Assembly: GCA_947424995.1 (NCBI GenBank)
Contig: CANDYO010000004.1
Location: 1-23,713, forward strand
Reading direction: 5' to 3'
DNA from: Rickettsiales bacterium
GTDB lineage: Bacteria > Pseudomonadota > Alphaproteobacteria > Rickettsiales > CANDYO01
Length of the DNA stretch: 23,713 nucleotides
The position numbers were made by a program, and so were the translations under genes. The notes below the pieces were generated by a model. That model did not search any database and was not told the DNA's origin. It was given only the letters and a program-made list of their open reading frames with translations. Shown here one piece after another: positions 16,196-23,713 of the stretch; positions within the stretch are counted from its first letter, which is position 1, and each line of letters starts with the position of its first letter.

Positions 16196-16233
16196 GCTCA
16201 ATAATACTCTTTATTTTATCAGTTGAAAATATA

Positions 16234-17568
16234 ATGCTTGATGACCAAAAAACTATCTTTGCCCTTGCAACACCAGCTGGAAAGTCTGGGGTAGCAATAA
16301 TTCGTATCTCTGGACCAGATGCACTTAATTGCTTACAACATATAACCGTAACCGATACTTTACAACCACGTAAAGCATATTTAAGAAACTTAATCAATCT
16401 TACAACTAACCAAATAATTGATAAAGCTGTAATATTAACATTTCCTGCTCCACACAGTTTCACTGGTGAAGATATTGTAGAATTACATATACACGGTAGT
16501 CGTGCGGTTATCAATATCTTGATTAAATTATTGTCTAATATTACCAATTTTCGCCTAGCTAATCCAGGTGAATTTGCAAAAAGGGCTTTTTTAAATGGTA
16601 AAATGGATTTAACTAGCGCAGAAGGGTTAGCGGACTTAATTGATGCAGAAACATTAGTTCAGCAGCAACAAGCGATGCGACAAATGCAAGGTGAACTTGC
16701 TAAATTATATGATCACTGGAAACATAGCCTGATCCATGTGCTTGCACTTATTGAGGCTTATCTTGATTTTCCAGAAGACGATATTCCTGAAGCAGTAATT
16801 GAGCAGGTAAATAATGAAGTTTTATCTTTAAAGCAAGCCATTGCCAATCACCTTAATGATCAACATAAAGGAGAAATTTTACGTAGAGGAATTTATGTAG
16901 CTATTCTAGGCGCTCCTAATGTTGGCAAATCAAGTCTGCTTAATCATTTAGCTAAACGCGATGTAGCTATTGTTTCTAATATTGCTGGTACTACTCGTGA
17001 TGTTATTGAAGTGAATCTTGATTTAGCAGGTTATCCTGTAACCATTGCTGATACAGCTGGGATTAGAGAAAGCCAAGATATAATTGAACAAGAGGGGATT
17101 AGTAGGGCGCTTAAAAAAGCTGCCGACGCTGATATAAAAATAATCATACTATCTGCAGATGATTCAGATAGCTTTAGTGAAGAAATTTCGTCAATTATCG
17201 ATAAAAATACTATTATTGTGCTTAATAAAATTGATAAAGATAGAACTATTAAGCTACCTAATTTAAATAATATAGTGGAAATATCAGTAAATAAAAATAT
17301 TGGTCTAGATTTATTACTGCAGAGATTATCCTTATTGATAGAAAAGGAGTTTTCTCCTTCTGTAGATCCGTTAATTACTAGGGAAAGACATCGCCAATAT
17401 TTAAATAATTGCTATGAAGCTTTATGCTGTTTTAGTCTGGATAATCACCTTGAACTTGCTTGTGAAGATTTAAGGTTAGCTGCCAGAGCGCTCGGGCAAA
17501 TTGTTGGGATAATTGATGTTGAAACCATCTTAGATGAGATTTTCATTAATTTTTGTATTGGAAAATAA
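16234..17568 (+). CDS. mnmE: tRNA modification GTPase MnmE
   Basis: With MnmG it installs the carboxymethylaminomethyl group on wobble uridine-34 of several tRNAs. The 444 residues are the normal length. The N-terminal domain (1-120) binds folate. A helical domain is interrupted by the G domain at about 217-375, with GAPNVGKS (226-233), AGTTRD (251-256, potassium-dependent switch), DTAGI (273-277) and NKID (331-334). The protein ends in the catalytic CIGK tail (441-444). All key motifs are intact. The ribosome site before the ATG is weak. The next gene begins 1 nt after the stop, so mnmE and xerC form a translationally close pair. Confidence 0.97.
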   Translation: MLDDQKTIFALATPAGKSGVAIIRISGPDALNCLQHITVTDTLQPRKAYLRNLINLTTNQIIDKAVILTFPAPHSFTGEDIVELHIHGSRAVINILIKLLSNITNFRLANPGEFAKRAFLNGKMDLTSAEGLADLIDAETLVQQQQAMRQMQGELAKLYDHWKHSLIHVLALIEAYLDFPEDDIPEAVIEQVNNEVLSLKQAIANHLNDQHKGEILRRGIYVAILGAPNVGKSSLLNHLAKRDVAIVSNIAGTTRDVIEVNLDLAGYPVTIADTAGIRESQDIIEQEGISRALKKAADADIKIIILSADDSDSFSEEISSIIDKNTIIVLNKIDKDRTIKLPNLNNIVEISVNKNIGLDLLLQRLSLLIEKEFSPSVDPLITRERHRQYLNNCYEALCCFSLDNHLELACEDLRLAARALGQIVGIIDVETILDEIFINFCIGK

Positions 17569-17569
17569 T

Positions 17570-18490
17570 ATGGATGATCTAGGTAAGGCAATTAATTCTT
17601 GGCATGATTTTATTGTTCATGAAAGAAATTTTTCTGAGCATAGTTCTTCTGCTTACCTGATTGATCTAAATTACTTCTGTAAATTTATGACCGATCATCA
17701 TTCAACTAGTTGCTCAATGGCCCTACTTGAAACATTATCGCTAGGAGATTTTAGAGCTTGGCTTAGCTACCGCAGACAAGAAAATTTTGCTTTTTCTTCA
17801 ACAACTCGAGCAATTGCTGCAGTAAAAAATTTTTTTAAATATCTCATTAGATTTCATGGCTTTAGTAATAAGGCTATCTTTAATTTAAAAAGCCCTAAAT
17901 TATCAGCTTCTCTTCCTAAAGCTTTAAATGAGATTCAAACCAATTCAGCTTTAGCAAATTCGTCTGAAATATCTAAAGAACCATGGATTGCTATGCGCGA
18001 CCAAGCTTTGCTATATCTCCTTTACGGTTGTGGACTTCGAATTTCAGAAGCTTTATCACTTAGAGTAAAAGATCTATCTAAAAATATGATATTAATTCAT
18101 GGTAAGGGTAATAAAGAACGAATGGTGCCGATAATTGAAAGCGTTACTGATCATATCAAACAATATCTCAAGATCTGCCCTTATACTCGTAATGATGAAG
18201 ATCTCATATTTGTTGGCAAGCAAGGCAAAGCTTTAGATCCAGGGGTGTTTCAACGACAAATCCGCACTTTAAGAAATTTACTTAACCTACCAGAAACTAC
18301 CACCCCTCATGCTTTTAGGCATAGCTTCGCCACTCATATTTTAGCAAATGGCGGTGATTTAAAATCGATCCAAGAGCTCTTGGGCCATCAAGATTTACAT
18401 ACTACTCAAAGATATACTAAAATTGAAACCAGCCACTTACTGGATGTTTATAGCAAAGCTCACCCACATAGCTCTACTAATAAGAAATGA
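17570..18490 (+). CDS. xerC: Tyrosine recombinase XerC
   Basis: Site-specific recombinase that, with XerD, resolves chromosome dimers at dif under FtsK control. The ATG at 17570, one base after the mnmE stop, gives 306 residues, the usual Xer length; the longer frame from 17534 would begin inside mnmE. Residues 1-95 form the SAM-like DNA-binding domain, and the rest is the catalytic domain. The active site is complete: R157 (GCGLR), K179 (GKGNKER), H247 and R250 (HAFRHSF), H273 (LGHQD) and nucleophile Y282 (RYTKI). I assign XerC over XerD on overall resemblance only (moderate certainty). The gene has no mobile-element context, so a housekeeping role is more likely than phage integration. Confidence 0.9.
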   Translation: MDDLGKAINSWHDFIVHERNFSEHSSSAYLIDLNYFCKFMTDHHSTSCSMALLETLSLGDFRAWLSYRRQENFAFSSTTRAIAAVKNFFKYLIRFHGFSNKAIFNLKSPKLSASLPKALNEIQTNSALANSSEISKEPWIAMRDQALLYLLYGCGLRISEALSLRVKDLSKNMILIHGKGNKERMVPIIESVTDHIKQYLKICPYTRNDEDLIFVGKQGKALDPGVFQRQIRTLRNLLNLPETTTPHAFRHSFATHILANGGDLKSIQELLGHQDLHTTQRYTKIETSHLLDVYSKAHPHSSTNKK

Positions 18491-18513
18491 ATATTTGGTT
18501 AATTTAATTCAAA

Positions 18514-20580
18514 CTATATCCCCCTATCTTCGAAACCTCTCCTATTAACTTTATTAACATGCTTAACCTCTACACTACTATTACCATGTGCTAAGTCATG
18601 CGTATCTATAATAGCTCGCCAAATTGTATTAGGTCTAGATTCGTTCGCTAATTTTCTTTTATCCTCAGGAAGTGAATTTAACAACCTATCTCTTCTCGAA
18701 GGGTTGTCTACTTTTTCTAATACTTCACTGACCACTGCAAAACGGTACTGCTCTGGCATAACGCTTAAGATATATTCTATAGAGCTCCAGATTTTAGTCT
18801 TATCTTTGATATATCCGTTAGCTATTTTAATAGCTTGAGTTATTAAAGAAGAAGCTGCTAATGAAGATAATTCCTCAAGCAGTATACCTTGATACGGCAT
18901 TGCTCCATCGAGTATGTTAATACAATAAATAGGATTTTTCCTCATTGTTTCACAAAGAAGTGGTGCAAGAAGCTCAATTTTCTTGCTCGGAATTTTGACA
19001 ATTTCTCTAATCACGCTAATCATAGTAAAACGGTCTTTTGCCATTGCTTCACTAATCACTGGTATAAAAGGCTCAAACTCTTCAATTGGTATTGCTTTGA
19101 TTACTTCAATAACATTTACATCATACATATTTTTAGTAATTGCACTCGCAAATTCTGTATCATCTAGATTATTAAACGAAAATAAAAACTCACTGCTAAA
19201 ACACTTAGCACCATCTAGTTTGAATAAGTTAAATAAGTTATATAACATCTCCACGCGACTTGTCCTACTATTTGCTAATCCATCCATAAGCTCAAGATTG
19301 TTAGCAAGTACTGCATATATCTCATCATTTTCCATCAACTTAGCAATTATTGCAAACTTAGCTTCATCAATAAAATTTATCAGTTTCTCTGGATGTCTAT
19401 TAGTAAATCTTCTAATAATATCATTATCCAAAGATAGAGCAGCTTGATTTCGTTGCTGCTCATCCATTGATTGTAGCAATGTAAGCTGATCTGGATAATT
19501 ATGAATAAAAGCTAAAATTTGTTGCTCTTTTAACCCAGCTTGAACATTATTAAGTTGCTCACTCTCCATTGCGCATAACGCAGGGATTTGCGATACGCTT
19601 CCTTTAAAGCCTATCCTCCCGATTGTTTTTAGAGCTAGTTGAAGTTTCTCTAATTGTGGTTCATCTACACCGGCAAATGCAGTAATATTACTCTTGTTAT
19701 TATTTATGAAATATTTAAGAGTATTATCAGTTTCTGCGGCTTTTAACGCGGATGCAATCCTGGCAAATTCTGCATTACCTTGCAATACTAGTTGATCTCT
19801 AGCTTTTGGATGCTGCTTTGTAAACCATGCTGGAGATTGCCTAGCATTGAGAGTCTGTTGAATAATAGAATTAAATCCAGCCTCTGATTTATTTGCAAGC
19901 TGTTCTATATTTTTATTTTCATTCAAAAATTTTAGGAAGCGATTAGAAACTTCTTCATCATTATAACCAGTTTTAAGAACCTCAATTAGCCTGGTTGCAC
20001 CTACATATTGGGCATCATTCATATCTATAAGACGATCTATTACTTCTACTTTAGGAATAAGCGCAGCTGATTTTTTAATATGAGCAATCTTCTCTTTAAA
20101 TTTCTCAAAGTTTTCTACAGCTCTAAGCTTACCAAGGATTGGCTCAGTAAGAACAATCTCTCTCAAGCTAGAAGTTATCTTTAAACTAAGTAACTGCTCT
20201 TTATCAGCTGTATGTCCAAAGGCCTCAAAGATTTTAAGCTCTTCTTGCCGCTCTTTCTCCAGTAACTCTATTCGATTTCTTATCTGCTCTTTGGTGTAAT
20301 CTTTAATCTCTTCATTGTTTAATGACTGGTCATTGAATCGAAAAAGTTCTACTAGATTTTGATGGTATAACATATCATGCAGTTCTGAAACCACTTCACC
20401 AATATTATCTCCATTAATACTTAATTGATGAAATTTTACCATCTGATCTTCAAGTACATCAAGGTTTAATATTGCATTTAAAGCTTCAATAGCTTGATCA
20501 GTTTTTAATTTATCAATAACTTCGTAATGAAAGTTGAAAGTATTATCTATCGCATTTTTCTGTATAGAGTCTAATGGCAT
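18514..20580 (-). CDS. Orphan helical-solenoid protein
   Basis: I do not recognise this 688-residue protein. It is almost all alpha-helical with no signal peptide or membrane span. Residues 90-120 (EEIKDYTKEQ, then ELLEKERQEELK) look like a coiled coil. Residues 490-586 contain at least three helical repeats of about 31-33 residues. The equivalent points are VIEVIKAIP (490-498), VIREIVKIP (523-531) and ILDGAMP (556-562), which suggests a HEAT-like solenoid. The C-terminal 40 residues are basic and rich in Asn, His and Arg. AAGGAA about 10 nt before the ATG is a plausible ribosome site. It stands alone between xerC (convergent, 23-bp gap) and the rplI terminator. A protein-binding scaffold or secreted host-interaction protein is a reasonable guess, not shown. 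Confidence 0.7.
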   Translation of the reverse strand: MPLDSIQKNAIDNTFNFHYEVIDKLKTDQAIEALNAILNLDVLEDQMVKFHQLSINGDNIGEVVSELHDMLYHQNLVELFRFNDQSLNNEEIKDYTKEQIRNRIELLEKERQEELKIFEAFGHTADKEQLLSLKITSSLREIVLTEPILGKLRAVENFEKFKEKIAHIKKSAALIPKVEVIDRLIDMNDAQYVGATRLIEVLKTGYNDEEVSNRFLKFLNENKNIEQLANKSEAGFNSIIQQTLNARQSPAWFTKQHPKARDQLVLQGNAEFARIASALKAAETDNTLKYFINNNKSNITAFAGVDEPQLEKLQLALKTIGRIGFKGSVSQIPALCAMESEQLNNVQAGLKEQQILAFIHNYPDQLTLLQSMDEQQRNQAALSLDNDIIRRFTNRHPEKLINFIDEAKFAIIAKLMENDEIYAVLANNLELMDGLANSRTSRVEMLYNLFNLFKLDGAKCFSSEFLFSFNNLDDTEFASAITKNMYDVNVIEVIKAIPIEEFEPFIPVISEAMAKDRFTMISVIREIVKIPSKKIELLAPLLCETMRKNPIYCINILDGAMPYQGILLEELSSLAASSLITQAIKIANGYIKDKTKIWSSIEYILSVMPEQYRFAVVSEVLEKVDNPSRRDRLLNSLPEDKRKLANESRPNTIWRAIIDTHDLAHGNSSVEVKHVNKVNRRGFEDRGI

Positions 20581-20687
20581 AAGATTTTATTCCTTAAAAA
20601 TAGATATATCTATATGAATGGTACAATAAATACTTTACAAAGTAACTATAAAAAAAGACTAGGAGATCTGGTGTGAACGGGGTAAAT

Positions 20688-20719
20688 AAAAAAGGCGCCG
20701 TGTTTGGCGCCTTTTTTTT
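20688..20719 (-). terminator. Intrinsic terminator of rpsF-rpsR-rplI
   Basis: GGCGCC (20694-20699) and GGCGCC (20706-20711) form a GC-only 6-bp stem with a 6-nt loop. They are flanked by A6 on one side and T8 on the other, so the hairpin is followed by a T tract on either strand. On the minus strand it begins 6 bp after the rplI stop codon. Confidence 0.9.
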
Positions 20720-21248
20720 ATTCTTCTTCAGCTGTAGCTGTTTTGGATTTCTTCTCAGTTGGCACTGAGAGAAACTCTTTTTTAGCTTCTTCTGCTTCGC
20801 TTAATGTACGAGCTACATTAACATAGATAACTGCATGTAAATCAGCGTGTAAATTAAGGGTCACTTCATGAACACCAATATATTTAATTGGCTTTTCTAA
20901 TACTACTATAGAATGGCAAATTGCTTGATTAAATAAAGCTGTTGCATTATCAGCAATGTCTCTTGGTGAAACTGAACCAAATAACTTTCCATCTTCACCA
21001 GCTTGGCGAATGATAGTGATAAAATTCTTATCAACTATTGCATAAACACCTTTAGCTTGCACTAATTTCTCAGCGCTTTCTGCTTCAAGTTCTGCTTTAC
21101 GTGACAAATAATATTGTTTATTAACATCAGTTGCTCTAAGAGCTTTTTTCCCAGGAATTAGAAAATTACGTGCATAACCAGGTTTAACGGCAACTATGGC
21201 ACCCATTTCTCCAAGATGTTTAACTCTCTCTAGTAAAATAACTTCCAT
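20718..21248 (-). CDS. rplI: 50S ribosomal protein L9
   Basis: Component of the large ribosomal subunit that binds 23S rRNA near the L1 stalk. The N-terminal signature is clear: MEVILLERVKHLGEMG, then VKPGYARNFLIP (residues 22-33). A long connecting helix follows, then the C-terminal domain (DGKLFGSVSPRDIA near 86-99). At 176 residues it is slightly longer than the roughly 150-residue norm, because of a charged Lys/Glu-rich tail. AGAGGA sits 5 nt before the ATG. It lies 24 bp after rpsR as the last gene of the operon. Confidence 0.97.
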   Translation of the reverse strand: MEVILLERVKHLGEMGAIVAVKPGYARNFLIPGKKALRATDVNKQYYLSRKAELEAESAEKLVQAKGVYAIVDKNFITIIRQAGEDGKLFGSVSPRDIADNATALFNQAICHSIVVLEKPIKYIGVHEVTLNLHADLHAVIYVNVARTLSEAEEAKKEFLSVPTEKKSKTATAEEE

Positions 21249-21272
21249 TTCTTTCCTCTAATTTCAAATCTA

Positions 21273-21524
21273 TTATATATCAGAGAAAGGCAATAAAGCC
21301 AAAACTCTAGCCGTTTTGATAGCTTGCACTAATTTACGATGCTTGCCTGCGCAAACTCCAGTAATTCTTCTTGGCAAGATTCTACCACGCGCAGAAATAA
21401 AACGTAGCATTAGCTTAACGTCTTTATAATCGATTTCTGGTGCAGCACTGCCTGTTAAAGGGCAGCCTTTATTAAAACGACGAAAAAATACTTTTTTCTT
21501 TGCATCCATTGCGCTTGATTTCAT
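21273..21524 (-). CDS. rpsR: 30S ribosomal protein S18
   Basis: Small-subunit protein that pairs with S6 on the platform. The 83 residues match the family: FFRRFNKGCPLTG, then IDYKDVKLMLRFISARGRIL and PRRITGVCAGKHRKL. The ATG at 21524 directly follows the rpsF stop and uses GAGGAG inside the rpsF 3' end as ribosome site, giving tight coupling. A second in-frame Met at residue 6 has no better site. Confidence 0.97.
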   Translation of the reverse strand: MKSSAMDAKKKVFFRRFNKGCPLTGSAAPEIDYKDVKLMLRFISARGRILPRRITGVCAGKHRKLVQAIKTARVLALLPFSDI

Positions 21525-21914
21525 CTATTGATTCTCCTCAGTAACTTCAACTTCGTCAACAATTACTGCTGCTTCTTCCTCTTCTTGAGAGTTAGATTTA
21601 GCTATAGGAGCAGATGGATTTTTGCTTATCGCTTCAACTCTAATGGTAACGTGACGTAAAACATCTTCACTTAAACTCATTTTACGTTCCATTTCTTTAA
21701 CGGCATTGTAAGATGAGTCTATAGCTAGTAAAGTATAATAAGCTTTACTGCTTTTCTTAATCATATAAGCTAAATCTCTTAAGCCCCATTGCTCTGTTTT
21801 AACAATAGCCCCACCATTATCGGTTAGGGTCTTTGAAAAACCTGCTGTAATTTTTTCAACATCTTGTAAAGACACTTCTTGTCTAGTAATAAAAATTGTC
21901 TCGTAAAGAGGCAT
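21525..21914 (-). CDS. rpsF: 30S ribosomal protein S6
   Basis: Small-subunit platform protein that forms a heterodimer with S18. The start MPLYETIFI is the family's usual N-terminus. The ATG at 21914 is chosen because GGGAG lies 8 nt upstream; an in-frame GTG at 21923 overlaps that ribosome site. QWGLRDLAYMIKK (near 45-57) is the conserved S6 core. The length is 130 residues, with an acidic Glu/Val-rich C-terminal tail as in many alphaproteobacteria. It heads the rpsF-rpsR-rplI operon. A tentative promoter (TTGCAA at 21974-21979, TATTGT at 21952-21957, 16-bp spacer) lies upstream but is weak. Confidence 0.97.
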   Translation of the reverse strand: MPLYETIFITRQEVSLQDVEKITAGFSKTLTDNGGAIVKTEQWGLRDLAYMIKKSSKAYYTLLAIDSSYNAVKEMERKMSLSEDVLRHVTIRVEAISKNPSAPIAKSNSQEEEEAAVIVDEVEVTEENQ

Positions 21915-22046
21915 AGATAACACTCCCGTGATTTATATTCAAAAAAGGTAAACAATACATTTTTTAAAATTATTTGCAAGAGGAGATTTAACTTTAAACT
22001 ACTTTATTTTTAGATCGCTTTAAAAAATTAGAAAAACAAGATTTAC

Positions 22047-22074
22047 TTGAACAATTAATATTAAAAGCTAATAT
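22047..22074 (+). promoter_or_regulatory. Possible znuC promoter
   Basis: TTGAAC (22047-22052) and TAATAT (22069-22074), 16 bp apart, each match four of six consensus bases. The start codon is 33 bp beyond. In such AT-rich DNA chance matches are common. I see no convincing zinc-regulator (Zur) operator beside it. Confidence 0.3.
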
Positions 22075-22106
22075 AAGTTAAGTTACCTTCAAATGAGTTA
22101 TTTTTA

Positions 22107-22838
22107 ATGCCAGATACTCTATTAAAGCTTCAAAATATATCAGTTACTTTGGACAAAAAGATAGTACTAGTCGATATTAGTTTTGATATAACTAAAGCTA
22201 AAATCATCACTATAATTGGTCCAAATGGTAGCGGAAAAACAACTCTTGCGCGTTGTATATTAGGGTTAATAAAGCCAGATTCAGGTGAAATATGGTTTAA
22301 AAAAGGTCTTAAGATCGGCTATATGCCACAAAAAATAAGCTTAAATCCTAATTTGCCACTAACGGTTTTAAATTTTTTACAACTAGAAGTTAAGCATAAA
22401 ATAAGCGCCGAACTATTAACTAATGTTATTGCTGAAGTGGGTATAACCAGGATTCTTGACCGACCTTTACAAAAAATCTCAGGTGGAGAGATCCAGCGCG
22501 TCTTATTAGCTAGAGCTTTATTAACTAATCCAGATTTATTAATCCTTGATGAACCAGTACAAGGAGTTGATATAACTGGGCAAGTCGAATTTTATAAGTT
22601 AATCGATAAATTACGCCAAGAAAAATCTCTTACTATTCTTATTATTTCTCATGATTTGCATATGGTGATGAAAACCACTGACTATGTAATTTGTTTAAAT
22701 CAACATATTTGCTGCGAAGGTACTGCCACTTTTGTTAATCAACAAGAAGATTTTCATCAATTATTTGGCCATGAAGCCTTGGCTGCTTTCTCTGTTTATA
22801 AACATCATCACGATCATGTCCATTCTATTGAAAAATAA
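22107..22838 (+). CDS. znuC: Zinc ABC transporter ATP-binding protein
   Basis: ATPase subunit of a ZnuABC-type high-affinity zinc importer at the inner membrane. It has 243 residues. The Walker A motif is GPNGSGKT (38-45), the Q-loop is MPQ (Q75), the signature is SGGEIQR (125-131), Walker B is LLILDEP (144-150) and the switch His is H182 (SHDLH). The C-terminus carries a His/Asp cluster (HHHDHVH, 233-239), a common feature of ZnuC that supports zinc over manganese or iron. The permease (znuB) and binding protein (znuA) are not adjacent: the gene is followed by a convergent protease. So the transporter genes are scattered, as often in Rickettsiales (from memory). Confidence 0.9.
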   Translation: MPDTLLKLQNISVTLDKKIVLVDISFDITKAKIITIIGPNGSGKTTLARCILGLIKPDSGEIWFKKGLKIGYMPQKISLNPNLPLTVLNFLQLEVKHKISAELLTNVIAEVGITRILDRPLQKISGGEIQRVLLARALLTNPDLLILDEPVQGVDITGQVEFYKLIDKLRQEKSLTILIISHDLHMVMKTTDYVICLNQHICCEGTATFVNQQEDFHQLFGHEALAAFSVYKHHHDHVHSIEK

Positions 22839-22839
22839 A

Positions 22840-22862
22840 CATTCGAAATAAGAATGGTTTTT
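22840..22862 (+). terminator. Weak terminator-like hairpin after znuC
   Basis: CATTC (22840-22844) and GAATG (22852-22856) form a 5-bp stem with a 7-nt loop, followed by GTTTTT. It begins two bases after the znuC stop. The stem is short, so its strength is doubtful. Confidence 0.35.
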
Positions 22863-22899
22863 GCTAGAGGTGATGAGTATATACTGAGAGTGATGATAA

Positions 22900-23713
22900 T
22901 TATGGTTTATCCGTAATTGGCATGCTCAAGAATAGATTGCCCCCATCTCTATAAATTAGGATCATCACTGATTTACGCTGTGCTTTTTTTGCTTCATTGA
23001 CAATATTTAATAGCTCTTCGGGCGTATTAATGACTTGTTGGTTGATAGCGCTAATAATATCTCCACGTTTTATTCCGTGTCGCGTAGCTATACTTTTACG
23101 TTCTACGCTAATAACTAAAACTCCTTTTATTTCGTTTTGAATATTTAATTTACTGCGCAGTGATGGGGTGATTGGAGATAAATTCATGCCATAAATGTTT
23201 TTATCGTTTTTATTTTTAGCTAGGCTTGCAGTTTCAGGTTTGCTATCAAGCTCGCTAACAGTTAAGCTAATGGTTTTACGTTTACCTTTGCTCATTATAT
23301 CCACTTCTACTTTCTTACCAATGAGAGTTTCAGCAACTATTCTTGATAATTTTCTACTACTGGTAATATCTTTGCCATCAAATTTTAAAATAATATCACC
23401 AACTTGAATACCAGCTTTTTCAGCTGGGCTTCCACTCGTAACGCTAGCGACTAAAGAGCCAATGCCGTCAGCTAGGCCTAATCCCTCTGCTACATCATCA
23501 GTAGATTGGATAATCACGCCAAGCCAACCATAGCGCATTTTTCCGGTCTTAATTAATTGCTCGATAACTGGTTTAGCTGCAGAAGAAGGGACCGCAAAAC
23601 CGATGCCTATATTGCTCCCAGTTGGCGAGACAATGGCAAAATTGATGCCAATTACTTCGCCCTTTAAATTAAACATTGGCCCACCCGAGTTACCACGATT
23701 AATGGCGGCGTCG
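22900..23713 (-). CDS. degP: HtrA/DegP-family serine protease (C-terminal part, cut by window edge)
   Basis: Periplasmic protease/chaperone that degrades misfolded envelope proteins. Only the C-terminal 270 or so residues are in the window; the frame stays open to the edge. It begins DAAINRGNSGGP, which contains the catalytic serine of the trypsin-like domain (GNSGGP). The catalytic His and Asp lie outside the window. Two PDZ domains follow. The first is marked by GWLGVIIQ and later SPAEKAGIQVGDIILKFDG. The second is marked by GVLVISVERKSIATRHGIK and GDIISAINQQ. The Met at 23676 is internal, not the start. The symbol is a family-level choice among degP, degQ and htrA. Confidence 0.93.
   Translation of the reverse strand, partial: DAAINRGNSGGPMFNLKGEVIGINFAIVSPTGSNIGIGFAVPSSAAKPVIEQLIKTGKMRYGWLGVIIQSTDDVAEGLGLADGIGSLVASVTSGSPAEKAGIQVGDIILKFDGKDITSSRKLSRIVAETLIGKKVEVDIMSKGKRKTISLTVSELDSKPETASLAKNKNDKNIYGMNLSPITPSLRSKLNIQNEIKGVLVISVERKSIATRHGIKRGDIISAINQQVINTPEELLNIVNEAKKAQRKSVMILIYRDGGNLFLSMPITDKP

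Noticed and set aside
17534..17569. Upstream start for xerC inside mnmE.
   Set aside because: It would add 12 residues encoded inside the conserved mnmE C-terminus. The ATG at 17570 gives the usual Xer N-terminus and length.
18983..19447. A 154-codon + strand open frame opposite the solenoid gene.
   Set aside because: It is the complement of a long helical coding frame on the other strand, gives a low-complexity hydrophobic translation and has no ribosome site.
21998..22081. A 27-codon open stretch before znuC (reads LDRFKKLEKQDLLEQLILK) as a gene remnant.
   Set aside because: It has no start codon and no recognisable family. An open stretch this short is expected by chance in such AT-rich DNA, and it overlaps the possible znuC promoter.

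Overview
The window is AT-rich, gene-dense DNA from an obligate intracellular alphaproteobacterium. It most likely belongs to the order Rickettsiales, probably Rickettsiaceae or a close relative. The best evidence is a Tlc-type ATP/ADP translocase at 3008-4498, a non-mitochondrial family typical of energy-parasitic bacteria. Supporting evidence is the very large NAD-glutamate dehydrogenase, an ankyrin-repeat protein, and GTCATCCC-type palindromic repeats between genes. I cannot fix the genus by reading alone.

Layout, left to right. (1) 269-2853, + strand: an intracellular PHB depolymerase (phaZ) overlaps a helical protein of unknown function by 4 bp. (2) 3008-4498: tlc, with its own near-consensus promoter. 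(3) 4499-5149: a 651-bp gene-free stretch holding two related palindromic repeats and a nested hairpin. (4) 5150-10556: an accessory block. It has an orphan gene that looks split by a one-base frameshift, a second orphan, a 750-residue J-domain/ankyrin protein built from four tandem supermodules of about 170 residues, and a convergent orphan of 155 residues. (5) 10696-11291, - strand: an AlkB-type dioxygenase fragment lacking its N-terminal part, then tRNA-Arg(CCU) and tRNA-Ala(UGC). (6) 11402-16195, - strand: the giant glutamate dehydrogenase, divergent from mnmE-xerC on the + strand. (7) 18514-20580, - strand: an orphan helical-solenoid protein. (8) 20718-21914, - strand: the ribosomal protein operon rpsF-rpsR-rplI, ended by a strong intrinsic terminator. 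(9) 22107-22838: the zinc-transporter ATPase znuC, convergent with the C-terminal part of an HtrA/DegP protease cut by the window edge.

Functionally, housekeeping genes (translation, tRNA modification, chromosome dimer resolution, zinc uptake, protein quality control) are mixed with host-dependence functions: ATP import by Tlc, and glutamate use feeding 2-oxoglutarate to the TCA cycle. The unknown long helical and ankyrin proteins are candidate host-interaction factors. That role is inferred from architecture and context, since no secretion signal is visible.

The observations most worth following up are the 171-residue higher-order periodicity in the J-domain/ankyrin protein, the split gene at 5150-6735, and the paired palindromic repeats with an all-transition divergence pattern at 4508-4950.
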